The notes below the pieces were generated by a model. The model was not told where the DNA came from. It did not search any database and worked only from the letters and a program-made list of their open reading frames with translations. Shown piece by piece: positions 1-12,274 of a stretch of DNA of 64,000 nucleotides (within the stretch, counting starts at the first letter, position 1; each line of letters starts with the position of its first letter). Source of the DNA: Auanema rhodensis (Eukaryota > Nematoda > Chromadorea > Rhabditida > Rhabditidae); assembly GCA_964057225.1 (NCBI GenBank), contig OZ059896.1, positions 21,882,501 to 21,946,500 on the forward strand, in the 5' to 3' direction. Position numbers and translations under genes: made by a program.

Positions 1-702
1 TCTCAATGTAGTATAGTGCATTCGATGCGGATTTTTGAGCTGCGTCGATCTGTGTTATCAGATTCGCGCTAGCTTAAAAATGCACCGAGATATCAACTGA
101 TATAAGTTCACACTTATATCCTCGATTTTCACCCTGAAGAATTAATTTTTTCGTTGAATAACATTGTCCATCGTCTTTGCCTTGAAAAAAGAAATCTAAA
201 AACATCTACTTTTCGCTAAATTATTTTGAAATTTTTCGAAAAAATTTTTGTCAAAATGTTTTTGGAAGCAATGTTGAGTGTACATGGAAACTCAACATAC
301 ACTAATGCATCATTTTTCAAACGATCATAACTAATTTTTGTATTAAACGTTTCTCAATGTAGTATAGTGCATTCGATGCGGATTTTTAAGCTGCGTCGAT
401 CTGTGTTATCAGATTTGCGCTAGCTTAAAAACGCACCGAGATATCAACTGATATAAGTTCACACTTATATCCTCGATTTTCACATTGAAGAACTAACTTT
501 TTCGTTGAATAACATTGTCCATCGTCTCTGCCTTGAAAAAAGAAATCTAAAAACATCTACTTTTTGCTAAATTATTCTGGAATTTTTCGAAAAAATTTTT
601 GTCAAAATGTTTTTGGAAGCAATGTTGAGTGTACATGAAAACTCAACATACACTAATGCATCATTTTTCAAACGATCATAACTAATTTTTGTATTAAGCG
701 TT

Positions 703-1052
703 TCTCAATGTAGTATAGTGCATTCGATGCGGATTTTTAAGCTGCGTCGATCTGTGTTATCAGATTTGCGCTAGCTTGAAAATGCACCAAGATATCAACT
801 GATATAAGTGCACACTTATATCCTCGATTTTCACCCTGAAGAATTAATTTTCCGTTGAATAACATTGTCCATCGTCTTTGCCTTGAAAAAAGGAATCTAA
901 AAACATCTACTTTTTGCTAAATTATTCTGGAATTTTTCGAAAAAATTTTTGTCAAAATGTTTTTGGAAGCAATGTTGAGTGTACATGGAAACTCAACATA
1001 CACTAATGCATCATTTTTCAAACGATCATAACTAATTTTTGTATCAAGCGTT
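703..1052 (+). repeat. First 350-bp C-type monomer (one-base deletion)
   Basis: Type example of the short class. Relative to the 351-bp form, the T run before 'gttgaataac' reads 'ttttccg' instead of 'ttttttcg', a one-base loss with a T-to-C change. The linked C-type substitutions are present: 'gcttgaaaatgcaccaag', 'aagtgcac', 'aaaggaatc', 'ttctggaat' and terminal 'tatcaagcg'. The deletion motif occurs 21 times in total, the last in the monomer starting at 20690, so the short class is an inherited subtype and not scattered sequencing error. Confidence 0.92.
801..822. other. Extended 10-bp-arm palindrome in C-type monomers
   Basis: In C-type monomers, the T-to-G change at monomer base 108 extends the dyad to GATATAAGTG, CA, CACTTATATC: 10-bp perfect arms around a two-base centre. 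This is the form in nearly all the 350-bp monomers, and some 351-bp copies of the junction zone keep it. The added base pair makes this the most perfect palindrome in the array. Confidence 0.85.
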
Positions 1053-1403
1053 TCTCAATGTAGTATAGTGCATTCGATGCGGATTTTTAAGCTGCGTCGA
1101 TCTGTGTTATCAGATTTGCGCTAGCTTAAAAACGCACCGAGATATCAACTGATATAAGTTCACACTTATATCCTCGATTTTCACATTGAAGAACTAATTT
1201 TTTCGTTGAATAACATTGTCCATCGTCTCTGCCTTGAAAAAAGAAATCTAAAAACATCTACTTTTCGCTAAATTATTTTGAAATTTTTCGAAAAAATTTT
1301 TGTCAAAATGTTTTTGGAAGCAATGTTGAGTGTACATGAAAACTCAACATACACTAATGCATCATTTTTCAAACGATCATAACTAATTTTTGTATTAAGC
1401 GTT

Positions 1404-2806
1404 TCTCAATGTAGTATAGTGCATTCGATGCGGATTTTTGAGCTGCGTCGATCTGTGTTATCAGATTTGCGCTAGCTTAAAAATGCACCGAGATATCAAC
1501 TGATATAAGTTCACACTTATATCCTCGATTTTCACCCTGAAGAATTAATTTTTTCGTTGAATAACATTGTCCATCGTCTTTGCCTTGAAAAAAGAAATCT
1601 AAAAACATCTACTTTTCGCTAAATTATTTTGAAATTTTTCGAAAAAATTTTTGTCAAAATGTTTTTGGAAGCAATGTTGAGTGTACATGGAAACTCAACA
1701 TACACTAATGCATCATTTTTCAAACGATCATAACTAATTTTTGTATTAAGCGTTTCTCAATGTAGTATAGTGCATTCGATGCGGATTTTTGAGCTGCGTC
1801 GATCTGTGTTATCAGATTTGCGCTAGCTTAAAAATGCACCGAGATATCAACTGATATAAGTTCACACTTATATCCTCGATTTTCACCCTGAAGAATTAAT
1901 TTTTTCGTTGAATAACATTGTCCATCGTCTTTGCCTTGAAAAAAGAAATCTAAAAACATCTACTTTTCGCTAAATTATTTTGAAATTTTTCGAAAAAATT
2001 TTTGTCAAAATGTTTTTGGAAGCAATGTTGAGTGTACATGGAAACTCAACATACACTAATGCATCAATTTTCAAACGATCATAACTAATTTTTGTATTAA
2101 ACGTTTCTCAATGTAGTATAGTGCATTCGATGCGGATTTTTAAGCTGCGTCGATCTGTGTTATCAGATTTGCGCTAGCTTAAAAACGCACCGAGATATCA
2201 ACTGATATAAGTTCACACTTATATCCTCGATTTTCACATTGAAGAACTAATTTTTTCGTTGAATAACATTGTCCATCGTCTCTGCCTTGAAAAAAGAAAT
2301 CTAAAAACATCTACTTTTTGCTAAATTATTCTGGAATTTTTCGAAAAAATTTTTGTCAAAATGTTTTTGGAAGCAATGTTGAGTGTACATGAAAACTCAA
2401 CATACACTAATGCATTATTTTTCAAACGATCATAACTAATTTTTGTATTAAGCGTTTCTCAATGTAGTATAGTGCATTCGATGCGGATTTTTAAGCTGCG
2501 TCGATCTGTGTTATCAGATTTCCGCTAGCTTGAAAATGCACCAAGATATCAACTGATATAAGTGCACACTTATATCCTCGATTTTCACCCTGAAGAATTA
2601 ATTTTCCGTTGAATAACATTGTCCATCGTCTTTGCCTTGAAAAAAGGAATCTAAAAACATCTACTTTTTGCTAAATTATTCTGGAATTTTTCGAAAAAAT
2701 TTTTGTCAAAATGTTTTTGGAAGCAATGTTGAGTGTACATGGAAACTCAACATACACTAATGCATCATTTTTCAAACGATCATAACTAATTTTTGTATCA
2801 AGCGTT
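1404..2806 (+). repeat. Four-monomer segment, copy 1 of a 12-monomer-spaced duplication
   Basis: Monomers at 1404 (A, 'ttaagcg'), 1755 (A with the rare 'gcatcaattttc' and 'ttaaacg'), 2106 (B) and 2457 (C with 'atttccg') recur in the same order at 5613-7015. The offset is 4209 bp, which equals 12 monomers less three one-base deletions. The rare 'gcatcaattttc' change occurs only at these two places, which makes shared descent by segmental duplication likely. The copies still differ at a few sites, for example 'gcattattttt' near 2413 and 'cctcaattttc' near 6085. Confidence 0.75.
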
Positions 2807-4209
2807 TCTCAATGTAGTATAGTGCATTCGATGCGGATTTCTAAGCTGCGTCGATCTGTGTTATCAGATTTGCGCTAGCTTAAAAACGCACCGAGATATC
2901 AACTGATATAAGTTCACACTTATATCCTCGATTTTCACATTGAAGAACTAATTTTTTCGTTGAATAACATTGTCCATCGTCTCTGCCTTGAAAAAAGAAA
3001 TCTAAAAACATCTACTTTTCGCTAAATTATTTTGAAATTTTTCGAAAAAATTTTTGTCAAAATGTTTTTGGAAGCAATGTTGAGTGTACATGGAAACTCA
3101 ACATACACTAATGCATCATTTTTCAAACGATCATAACTAATTTTTGTATTAAACGTTTCTCAATGTAGTATAGTGCATTCGATGCGGATTTTTAAGCTGC
3201 GTCGATCTGTGTTATCAGATTTGCGCTAGCTTAAAAACGCACCGAGATATCAACTGATATAAGTTCACACTTATATCCTCGATTTTCACATTGAAGAACT
3301 AATTTTTTCGTTGAATAACATTGTCCATCGTCTCTGCCTTGAAAAAAGAAATCTAAAAACATCTACTTTTTGCTAAATTATTCTGGAATTTTTCGAAAAA
3401 ATTTTTGTCAAAATGTTTTTGGAAGCAATGTTGAGTGTACATGAAAACTCAACATACACTAATGCATCATTTTTCAAACGATCATAACTAATTTTTGTAT
3501 TAAGCGTTTCTCAATGTAGTATAGTGCATTCGATGCGGATTTTTAAGCTGCGTCGATCTGTGTTATCAGATTTCCGCTAGCTTGAAAATGCACCAAGATA
3601 TCAACTGATATAAGTGCACACTTATATCCTCGATTTTCACCCTGAAGAATTAATTTTCCGTTGAATAACATTGTCCATCGTCTTTGCCTTGAAAAAAGGA
3701 ATCTAAAAACATCTACTTTTTGCTAAATTATTCTGGAATTTTTCGAAAAAATTTTTGTCAAAATGTTTTTGGAAGCAATGTTGAGTGTACATGGAAACTC
3801 AACATACACTAATGCATCATTTTTCAAACGATCATAACTAATTTTTGTATCAAGCGTTTCTCAATGTAGTATAGTGCATTCGATGCGGATTTCTAAGCTG
3901 CGTCGATCTTTGTTATCAGATTTGCGCTAGCTTAAAAATGCACCGAGATATCAACTGATATAAGTTCACACTTATATCCTCGATTTTCACCCTGAAGAAT
4001 TAATTTTTTCGTTGAATAACATTGTCCATCGTCTTTGCCTTGAAAAAAGAAATCTAAAAACATCTACTTTTCGCTAAATTATTTTGAAATTTTTCGAAAA
4101 AATTTTTGTCAAAATGTTTTTGGAAGCAATGTTGAGTGTACATGGAAACTCAACATACACTAATGCATCATTTTTCAAACGATCATAACTAATTTTTGTA
4201 TTAAGCGTT
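2106..4209 (+). repeat. Three-monomer tandem module (B, C, E-like), two copies
   Basis: Monomers at 2106 (B), 2457 (C) and 2807 ('tttctaagc' head) are followed by 3158 (B), 3509 (C) and 3859 ('tttctaagc', now with 'gatctttgtt'). The first E-like copy carries B-type marks ('aaaaacgcacc', 'cacattg') and the second carries A-type marks ('aaaaatgcacc', 'caccctg'), so the module is only partly homogenised. Both C copies carry 'atttccg', a mark shared with 5263, 6666, 9120 and 13679. Confidence 0.65.
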
Positions 4210-5612
4210 TCTCAATGTAGTATAGTGCATTCGATGCGGATTTTTGAGCTGCGTCGATCTGTGTTATCAGATTCGCGCTAGCTTAAAAATGCACCGAGAT
4301 ATCAACTGATATAAGTTCACACTTATATCCTCGATTTTCACCCTGAAGAATTAATTTTTTCGTTGAATAACATTGTCCATCGTCTTTGCCTTGAAAAAAG
4401 AAATCTAAAAACATCTACTTTTCGCTAAATTATTTTGAAATTTTTCGAAAAAATTTTTGTCAAAATGTTTTTGGAAGCAATGTTGAGTGTACATGGAAAC
4501 TCAACATACACTAATGCATCATTTTTCAAACGATCATAACTAATTTTTGTATTAAGCGTTTCTCAATGTAGTATAGTGCATTCGATGCGGATTTTTGAGC
4601 TGCGTCGATCTGTGTTATCAGATTTGCGCTAGCTTAAAAATGCACCGAGATATCAACTGATATAAGTTCACACTTATATCCTCGATTTTCACCCTGAAGA
4701 ATTAATTTTTTCGTTGAATAACATTGTCCATCGTCTTTGCCTTGAAAAAAGAAATCTAAAAACATCTACTTTTCGCTAAATTATTTTGAAATTTTTCGAA
4801 AAAATTTTTGTCAAAATGTTTTTGGAAGCAATGTTGAGTGTACATGGAAACTCAACATACACTAATGCATCATTTTTCAAACGATCATAACTAATTTTTG
4901 TATTAAACGTTTCTCAATGTAGTATAGTGCATTCGATGCGGATTTTTAAGCCGCGTCGATCTGTGTTATCAGATTTGCGCTAGCTTAAAAACGCACCGAG
5001 ATATCAACTGATATAAGTTCACACTTATATCCTCGATTTTCACATTGAAGAACTAATTTTTTCGTTGAATAACATTGTCCATCGTCTCTGCCTTGAAAAA
5101 AGAAATCTAAAAACATCTACTTTTTGCTAAATTATTCTGGAATTTTTCGAAAAAATTTTTGTCAAAATGTTTTTGGAAGCAATGTTGAGTGTACATGAAA
5201 ACTCAACATACACTAATGCATCATTTTTCAAACGATCATAACTAATTTTTGTATTAAGCGTTTCTCAATGTAGTATAGTGCATTCGATGCGGATTTTTAA
5301 GCTGCGTCGATCTGTGTTATCAGATTTCCGCTAGCTTGAAAATGCACCAAGATATCAACTGATATAAGTGCACACTTATATCCTCGATTTTCACCCTGAA
5401 GAATTAATTTTCCGTTGAATAACATTGTCCATCGTCTTTGCCTTGAAAAAAGGAATCTAAAAACATCTACTTTTTGCTAAATTATTCTGGAATTTTTCGA
5501 AAAAATTTTTGTCAAAATGTTTTTGGAAGCAATGTTGAGTGTACATGGAAACTCAACATACACTAATGCATCATTTTTCAAACGATCATAACTAATTTTT
5601 GTATTAAGCGTT

Positions 5613-7015
5613 TCTCAATGTAGTATAGTGCATTCGATGCGGATTTTTGAGCTGCGTCGATCTGTGTTATCAGATTTGCGCTAGCTTAAAAATGCACCGA
5701 GATATCAACTGATATAAGTTCACACTTATATCCTCGATTTTCACCCTGAAGAATTAATTTTTTCGTTGAATAACATTGTCCATCGTCTTTGCCTTGAAAA
5801 AAGAAATCTAAAAACATCTACTTTTCGCTAAATTATTTTGAAATTTTTCGAAAAAATTTTTGTCAAAATGTTTTTGGAAGCAATGTTGAGTGTACATGGA
5901 AACTCAACATACACTAATGCATCATTTTTCAAACGATCATAACTAATTTTTGTATTAAGCGTTTCTCAATGTAGTATAGTGCATTCGATGCGGATTTTTG
6001 AGCTGCGTCGATCTGTGTTATCAGATTTGCGCTAGCTTAAAAATGCACCGAGATATCAACTGATATAAGTTCACACTTATATCCTCAATTTTCACCCTGA
6101 AGAATTAATTTTTTCGTTGAATAACATTGTCCATCGTCTTTGCCTTGAAAAAAGAAATCTAAAAACATCTACTTTTCGCTAAATTATTTTGAAATTTTTC
6201 GAAAAAATTTTTGTCAAAATGTTTTTGGAAGCAATGTTGAGTGTACATGGAAACTCAACATACACTAATGCATCAATTTTCAAACGATCATAACTAATTT
6301 TTGTATTAAACGTTTCTCAATGTAGTATAGTGCATTCGATGCGGATTTTTAAGCTGCGTCGATCTGTGTTATCAGATTTGCGCTAGCTTAAAAACGCACC
6401 GAGATATCAACTGATATAAGTTCACACTTATATCCTCGATTTTCACATTGAAGAACTAATTTTTTCGTTGAATAACATTGTCCATCGTCTCTGCCTTGAA
6501 AAAAGAAATCTAAAAACATCTACTTTTTGCTAAATTATTCTGGAATTTTTCGAAAAAATTTTTGTCAAAATGTTTTTGGAAGCAATGTTGAGTGTACATG
6601 AAAACTCAACATACACTAATGCATCATTTTTCAAACGATCATAACTAATTTTTGTATTAAGCGTTTCTCAATGTAGTATAGTGCATTCGATGCGGATTTT
6701 TAAGCTGCGTCGATCTGTGTTATCAGATTTCCGCTAGCTTGAAAATGCACCAAGATATCAACTGATATAAGTGCACACTTATATCCTCGATTTTCACCCT
6801 GAAGAATTAATTTTCCGTTGAATAACATTGTCCATCGTCTTTGCCTTGAAAAAAGGAATCTAAAAACATCTACTTTTTGCTAAATTATTCTGGAATTTTT
6901 CGAAAAAATTTTTGTCAAAATGTTTTTGGAAGCAATGTTGAGTGTACATGGAAACTCAACATACACTAATGCATCATTTTTCAAACGATCATAACTAATT
7001 TTTGTATCAAGCGTT
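5613..7015 (+). repeat. Four-monomer segment, copy 2 of a 12-monomer-spaced duplication
   Basis: Partner of 1404-2806. Monomers start at 5613, 5964, 6315 and 6666 and have the same subtype order A, A (with the private 'gcatcaattttc'), B, C ('atttccg'). The terminal words match as well: 'ttaagcg', 'ttaaacg', 'ttaagcg', 'tcaagcg'. A private difference here is 'tcctcaattttc' in the monomer at 5964, so some substitution followed the duplication. Confidence 0.75.
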
Positions 7016-8417
7016 TCTCAATGTAGTATAGTGCATTCGATGCGGATTTCTAAGCTGCGTCGATCTTTGTTATCAGATTTGCGCTAGCTTAAAAATGCAC
7101 CGAGATATCAACTGATATAAGTTCACACTTATATCCTCGATTTTCACCCTGAAGAATTAATTTTTTCGTTGAATAACATTGTCCATCGTCTTTGCCTTGA
7201 AAAAAGAAATCTAAAAACATCTACTTTTCGCTAAATTATTTTGAAATTTTTCGAAAAAATTTTTGTCAAAATGTTTTTGGAAGCAATGTTGAGTGTACAT
7301 GGAAACTCAACATACACTAATGCATCATTTTTCAAACGATCATAACTAATTTTTGTATTAAGCGTTTCTCAATGTAGTATAGTGCATTCGATGCGGATTT
7401 TTGAGCTGCGTCGATCTGTGTTATCAGATTCGCGCTAGCTTAAAAATGCACCGAGATATCAACTGATATAAGTTCACACTTATATCCTCGATTTTCACCC
7501 TGAAGAATTAATTTTTTCGTTGAATAACATTGTCCATCGTCTTTGCCTTGAAAAAAGAAATCTAAAAGCATCTACTTTTCGCTAAATTATTTTGAAATTT
7601 TTCGAAAAAATTTTTGTCAAAATGTTTTTGGAAGCAATGTTGAGTGTACATGGAAACTCAACATACACTAATGCATCATTTTTCAAACGCTCATAACTAA
7701 TTTTTGTATTAAACGTTTCTCAATGTAGTATAGTGCATTCGATGCGGATTTTTAAGCTGCGTCGATCTGTGTTATCAGATTTGCGCTAGCTTAAAAACGC
7801 ACCAAGATATCAACTGATATAAGTGCACACTTATATCCTCGATTTTCACCCTGAAGAATTAATTTTCCGTTGAATAACATTGTCCATCGTCTTTGCCTTG
7901 AAAAAAGGAATCTAAAAACATCTACTTTTTGCTAAATTATTCTGGAATTTTTCGAAAAAATTTTTGTCAAAATGTTTTTGGAAGCAATGTTGAGTGTACA
8001 TGGAAACTCAACATACACTAATGCATCATTTTTCAAACGATCATAACTAATTTTTGTATTAAGCGTTTCTCAATGTAGTATAGTGCATTCGATGCGGATT
8101 TTTAAGCTGCGTCGATCTGTGTTATCAGATTTGCGCTAGCTTGAAAATGCACCAAGATATCAACTGATATAAGTGCACACTTATATCCTCGATTTTCACC
8201 CTGAAGAATTAATTTTCCGTTGAATAACATTGTCCATCGTCTTTGCCTTGAAAAAAGGAATCTAAAAACATCTACTTTTTGCTAAATTATTCTGGAATTT
8301 TTCGAAAAAATTTTTGTCAAAATGTTTTTGGAAGCAATGTTGAGTGTACATGGAAACTCAACATACACTAATGCATCATTTTTCAAACGATCATAACTAA
8401 TTTTTGTATCAAGCGTT
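7016..8417 (+). repeat. Four-monomer HOR unit, variant alpha
   Basis: The order is E (7016, 'gatctttgtt'), F (7367, 'attcgcg', 'aaagcatc', 'acgctcat'), a hybrid with B-type base 81 and C-type remainder ('aaaaacgcaccaag', 7718), and C (8068). The length is 1402 bp because two of the four monomers are 350 bp. The same four-step order recurs at 14029-15430. The hybrid third monomer is what separates this variant from the beta units at 10872 and 15431. Confidence 0.75.
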
Positions 8418-10871
8418 TCTCAATGTAGTATAGTGCATTCGATGCGGATTTCTAAGCTGCGTCGATCTTTGTTATCAGATTTGCGCTAGCTTAAAAATGC
8501 ACCGAGATATCAACTGATATAAGTTCACACTTATATCCTCGATTTTCACCCTGAAGAATTAATTTTTTCGTTGAATAACATTGTCCATCGTCTTTGCCTT
8601 GAAAAAAGAAATCTAAAAACATCTACTTTTCGCTAAATTATTTTGAAATTTTTCGAAAAAATTTTTGTCAAAATGTTTTTGGAAGCAATGTTGAGTGTAC
8701 ATGGAAACTCAACATACACTAATGCATCATTTTTCAAACGATCATAACTAATTTTTGTATTAAGCGTTTCTCAATGTAGTATAGTGCATTCGATGCGGAT
8801 TTTTGAGCTGCGTCGATCTGTGTTATCAGATTCGCGCTAGCTTAAAAATGCACCGAGATATCAACTGATATAAGTTCACACTTATATCCTCGATTTTCAC
8901 CCTGAAGAATTAATTTTTTCGTTGAATAACATTGTCCATCGTCTTTGCCTTGAAAAAAGAAATCTAAAAGCATCTACTTTTTGCTAAATTATTCTGGAAT
9001 TTTTCGAAAAAATTTTTGTCAAAATGTTTTTGGAAGCAATGTTGAGTGTACATGAAAACTCAACATACACTAATGCATCATTTTTCAAACGATCATAACT
9101 AATTTTTGTATCAAGCGTTTCTCAATGTAGTATAGTGCATTCGATGCGGATTTTTAAGCTGCGTCGATCTGTGTTATCAGATTTCCGCTAGCTTGAAAAT
9201 GCACCAAGATATCAACTGATATAAGTTCACACTTATATCCTCGATTTTCACCCTGAAGAATTAATTTTTTCGTTGAATAACATTGTCCATCGTCTTTGCC
9301 TTGAAAAAAGAAATCTAAAAACATCTACTTTTCGCTAAATTATTTTGAAATTTTTCGAAAAAATTTTTGTCAAAATGTTTTTGGAAGCAATGTTGAGTGT
9401 ACATGGAAACTCAACATACACTAATGCATCATTTTTCAAACGATCATAACTAATTTTTGTATTAAGCGTTTCTCAATGTAGTATAGTGCATTCGATGCGG
9501 ATTTTTGAGCTGCGTCGATCTGTGTTATCAGATTCGCGCTAGCTTAAAAATGCACCGAGATATCAACTGATATAAGTTCACACTTATATCCTCGATTTTC
9601 ACCCTGAAGAAGTAATTTTTTCGTTGAATAACATTGTCCATCGTCTTTGCCTTGAAAAAAGAAATCTAAAAGCATCTACTTTTCGCTAAATTATTTTGAA
9701 ATTTTTCGAAAAAATTTTTGTCAAAATGTTTTTGGAAGCAATGTTGAGTGTACATGGAAACTCAACATACACTAATGCATCATTTTTCAAACGCTCATAA
9801 CTAATTTTTGTATTAAACGTTTCTCAATGTAGTATAGTGCATTCGATGCGGATTTTTAAGCTGCGTCGATCTGTGTTATCAGATTTGCGCTAGCTTAAAA
9901 ACGCACCAAGATATCAACTGATATAAGTGCACACTTATATCCTCGATTTTCACCCTGAAGAATTAATTTTCCGTTGAATAACATTGTCCATCGTCTTTGC
10001 CTTGAAAAAAGGAATCTAAAAACATCTACTTTTTGCTAAATTATTCTGGAATTTTTCGAAAAAATTTTTGTCAAAATGTTTTTGGAAGCAATGTTGAGTG
10101 TACATGGAAACTCAACATACACTAATGCATCATTTTTCAAACGATCATAACTAATTTTTGTATTAAGCGTTTCTCAATGTAGTATAGTGCATTCGATGCG
10201 GATTTTTAAGCTGCGTCGATCTGTGTTATCAGATTTGCGCTAGCTTGAAAATGCACCAAGATATCAACTGATATAAGTGCACACTTATATCCTCGATTTT
10301 CACCCTGAAGAATTAATTTTCCGTTGAATAACATTGTCCATCGTCTTTGCCTTGAAAAAAGAAATCTAAAAGCATCTACTTTTCGCTAAATTATTTTGAA
10401 ATTTTTCGAAAAAATTTTTGTCAAAATGTTTTTGGAAGCAATGTTGAGTGTACATGGAAACTCAACATACACTAATGCATCATTTTTCAAACGCTCATAA
10501 CTAATTTTTGTATTAAACGTTTCTCAATGTAGTATAGTGCATTCGATGCGGATTTTTAAGCTGCGTCGATCTTTGTTATCAGATTTGCGCTAGCTTAAAA
10601 ATGCACCGAGATATCAACTGATATAAGTTCACACTTATATCCTCGATTTTCACCCTGAAGAATTAATTTTCCGTTGAATAACATTGTCCATCGTCTTTGC
10701 CTTGAAAAAAGGAATCTAAAAACATCTACTTTTTGCTAAATTATTCTGGAATTTTTCGAAAAAATTTTTGTCAAAATGTTTTTGGAAGCAATGTTGAGTG
10801 TACATGGAAACTCAACATACACTAATGCATCATTTTTCAAACGATCATAACTAATTTTTGTATCAAGCGTT
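8418..10871 (+). repeat. Rearranged seven-monomer stretch with recombinant monomers
   Basis: This stretch begins like an HOR unit (E at 8418, F head at 8769) but is then scrambled. The monomer at 8769 switches from F to a B-like tail between 'aaagcatc' and 'ctttttgct'. The one at 9120 has a C head ('atttccg', 'ccaag') and an A tail. F (9471) and the alpha hybrid (9822) follow. The monomer at 10172 has a C head with an F tail ('aaagcatc', 'acgctcat'), and 10522 has 'gatctttgtt' with a C tail. These are the expected products of unequal exchange or conversion inside monomers. Confidence 0.7.
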
Positions 10872-12274
10872 TCTCAATGTAGTATAGTGCATTCGATGCG
10901 GATTTCTAAGCTGCGTCGATCTTTGTTATCAGATTTGCGCTAGCTTAAAAATGCACCGAGATATCAACTGATATAAGTTCACACTTATATCCTCGATTTT
11001 CACCCTGAAGAATTAATTTTTTCGTTGAATAACATTGTCCATCGTCTTTGCCTTGAAAAAAGAAATCTAAAAACATCTACTTTTCGCTAAATTATTTTGA
11101 AATTTTTCGAAAAAATTTTTGTCAAAATGTTTTTGGAAGCAATGTTGAGTGTACATGGAAACTCAACATACACTAATGCATCATTTTTCAAACGATCATA
11201 ACTAATTTTTGTATTAAGCGTTTCTCAATGTAGTATAGTGCATTCGATGCGGATTTTTGAGCTGCGTCGATCTGTGTTATCAGATTCGCGCTAGCTTAAA
11301 AATGCACCGAGATATCAACTGATATAAGTTCACACTTATATCCTCGATTTTCACCCTGAAGAATTAATTTTTTCGTTGAATAACATTGTCCATCGTCTTT
11401 GCCTTGAAAAAAGAAATCTAAAAGCATCTACTTTTCGCTAAATTATTTTGAAATTTTTCGAAAAAATTTTTGTCAAAATGTTTTTGGAAGCAATGTTGAG
11501 TGTACATGGAAACTCAACATACACTAATGCATCATTTTTCAAACGCTCATAACTAATTTTTGTATTAAACGTTTCTCAATGTAGTATAGTGCATTCGATG
11601 CGGATTTTTAAGCTGCGTCGATCTGTGTTATCAGATTTGCGCTAGCTTAAAAACGCACCGAGATATCAACTGATATAAGTTCACACTTATATCCTCGATT
11701 TTCACATTGAAGAACTAACTTTTTCGTTGAATAACATTGTCCATCGTCTCTGCCTTGAAAAAAGAAATCTAAAAACATCTACTTTTTGCTAAATTATTCT
11801 GGAATTTTTCGAAAAAATTTTTGTCAAAATGTTTTTGGAAGCAATGTTGAGTGTACATGAAAACTCAACATACACTAATGCATCATTTTTCAAACGATCA
11901 TAACTAATTTTTGTATTAAGCGTTTCTCAATGTAGTATAGTGCATTCGATGCGGATTTTTAAGCTGCGTCGATCTGTGTTATCAGATTTGCGCTAGCTTG
12001 AAAATGCACCAAGATATCAACTGATATAAGTGCACACTTATATCCTCGATTTTCACCCTGAAGAATTAATTTTCCGTTGAATAACATTGTCCATCGTCTT
12101 TGCCTTGAAAAAAGGAATCTAAAAACATCTACTTTTTGCTAAATTATTCTGGAATTTTTCGAAAAAATTTTTGTCAAAATGTTTTTGGAAGCAATGTTGA
12201 GTGTACATGGAAACTCAACATACACTAATGCATCATTTTTCAAACGATCATAACTAATTTTTGTATCAAGCGTT
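10872..12274 (+). repeat. Four-monomer HOR unit, variant beta (E-F-B-C)
   Basis: Monomers start at 10872 (E, 'gatctttgtt'), 11223 (F, 'attcgcg', 'aaagcatc', 'acgctcat'), 11574 (B with 'gaactaactttttcg') and 11925 (C, 350 bp, ending 'tatcaagcg'). The length is 1403 bp. The same unit with the same marks recurs at 15431-16833, 4559 bp downstream. Confidence 0.8.
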
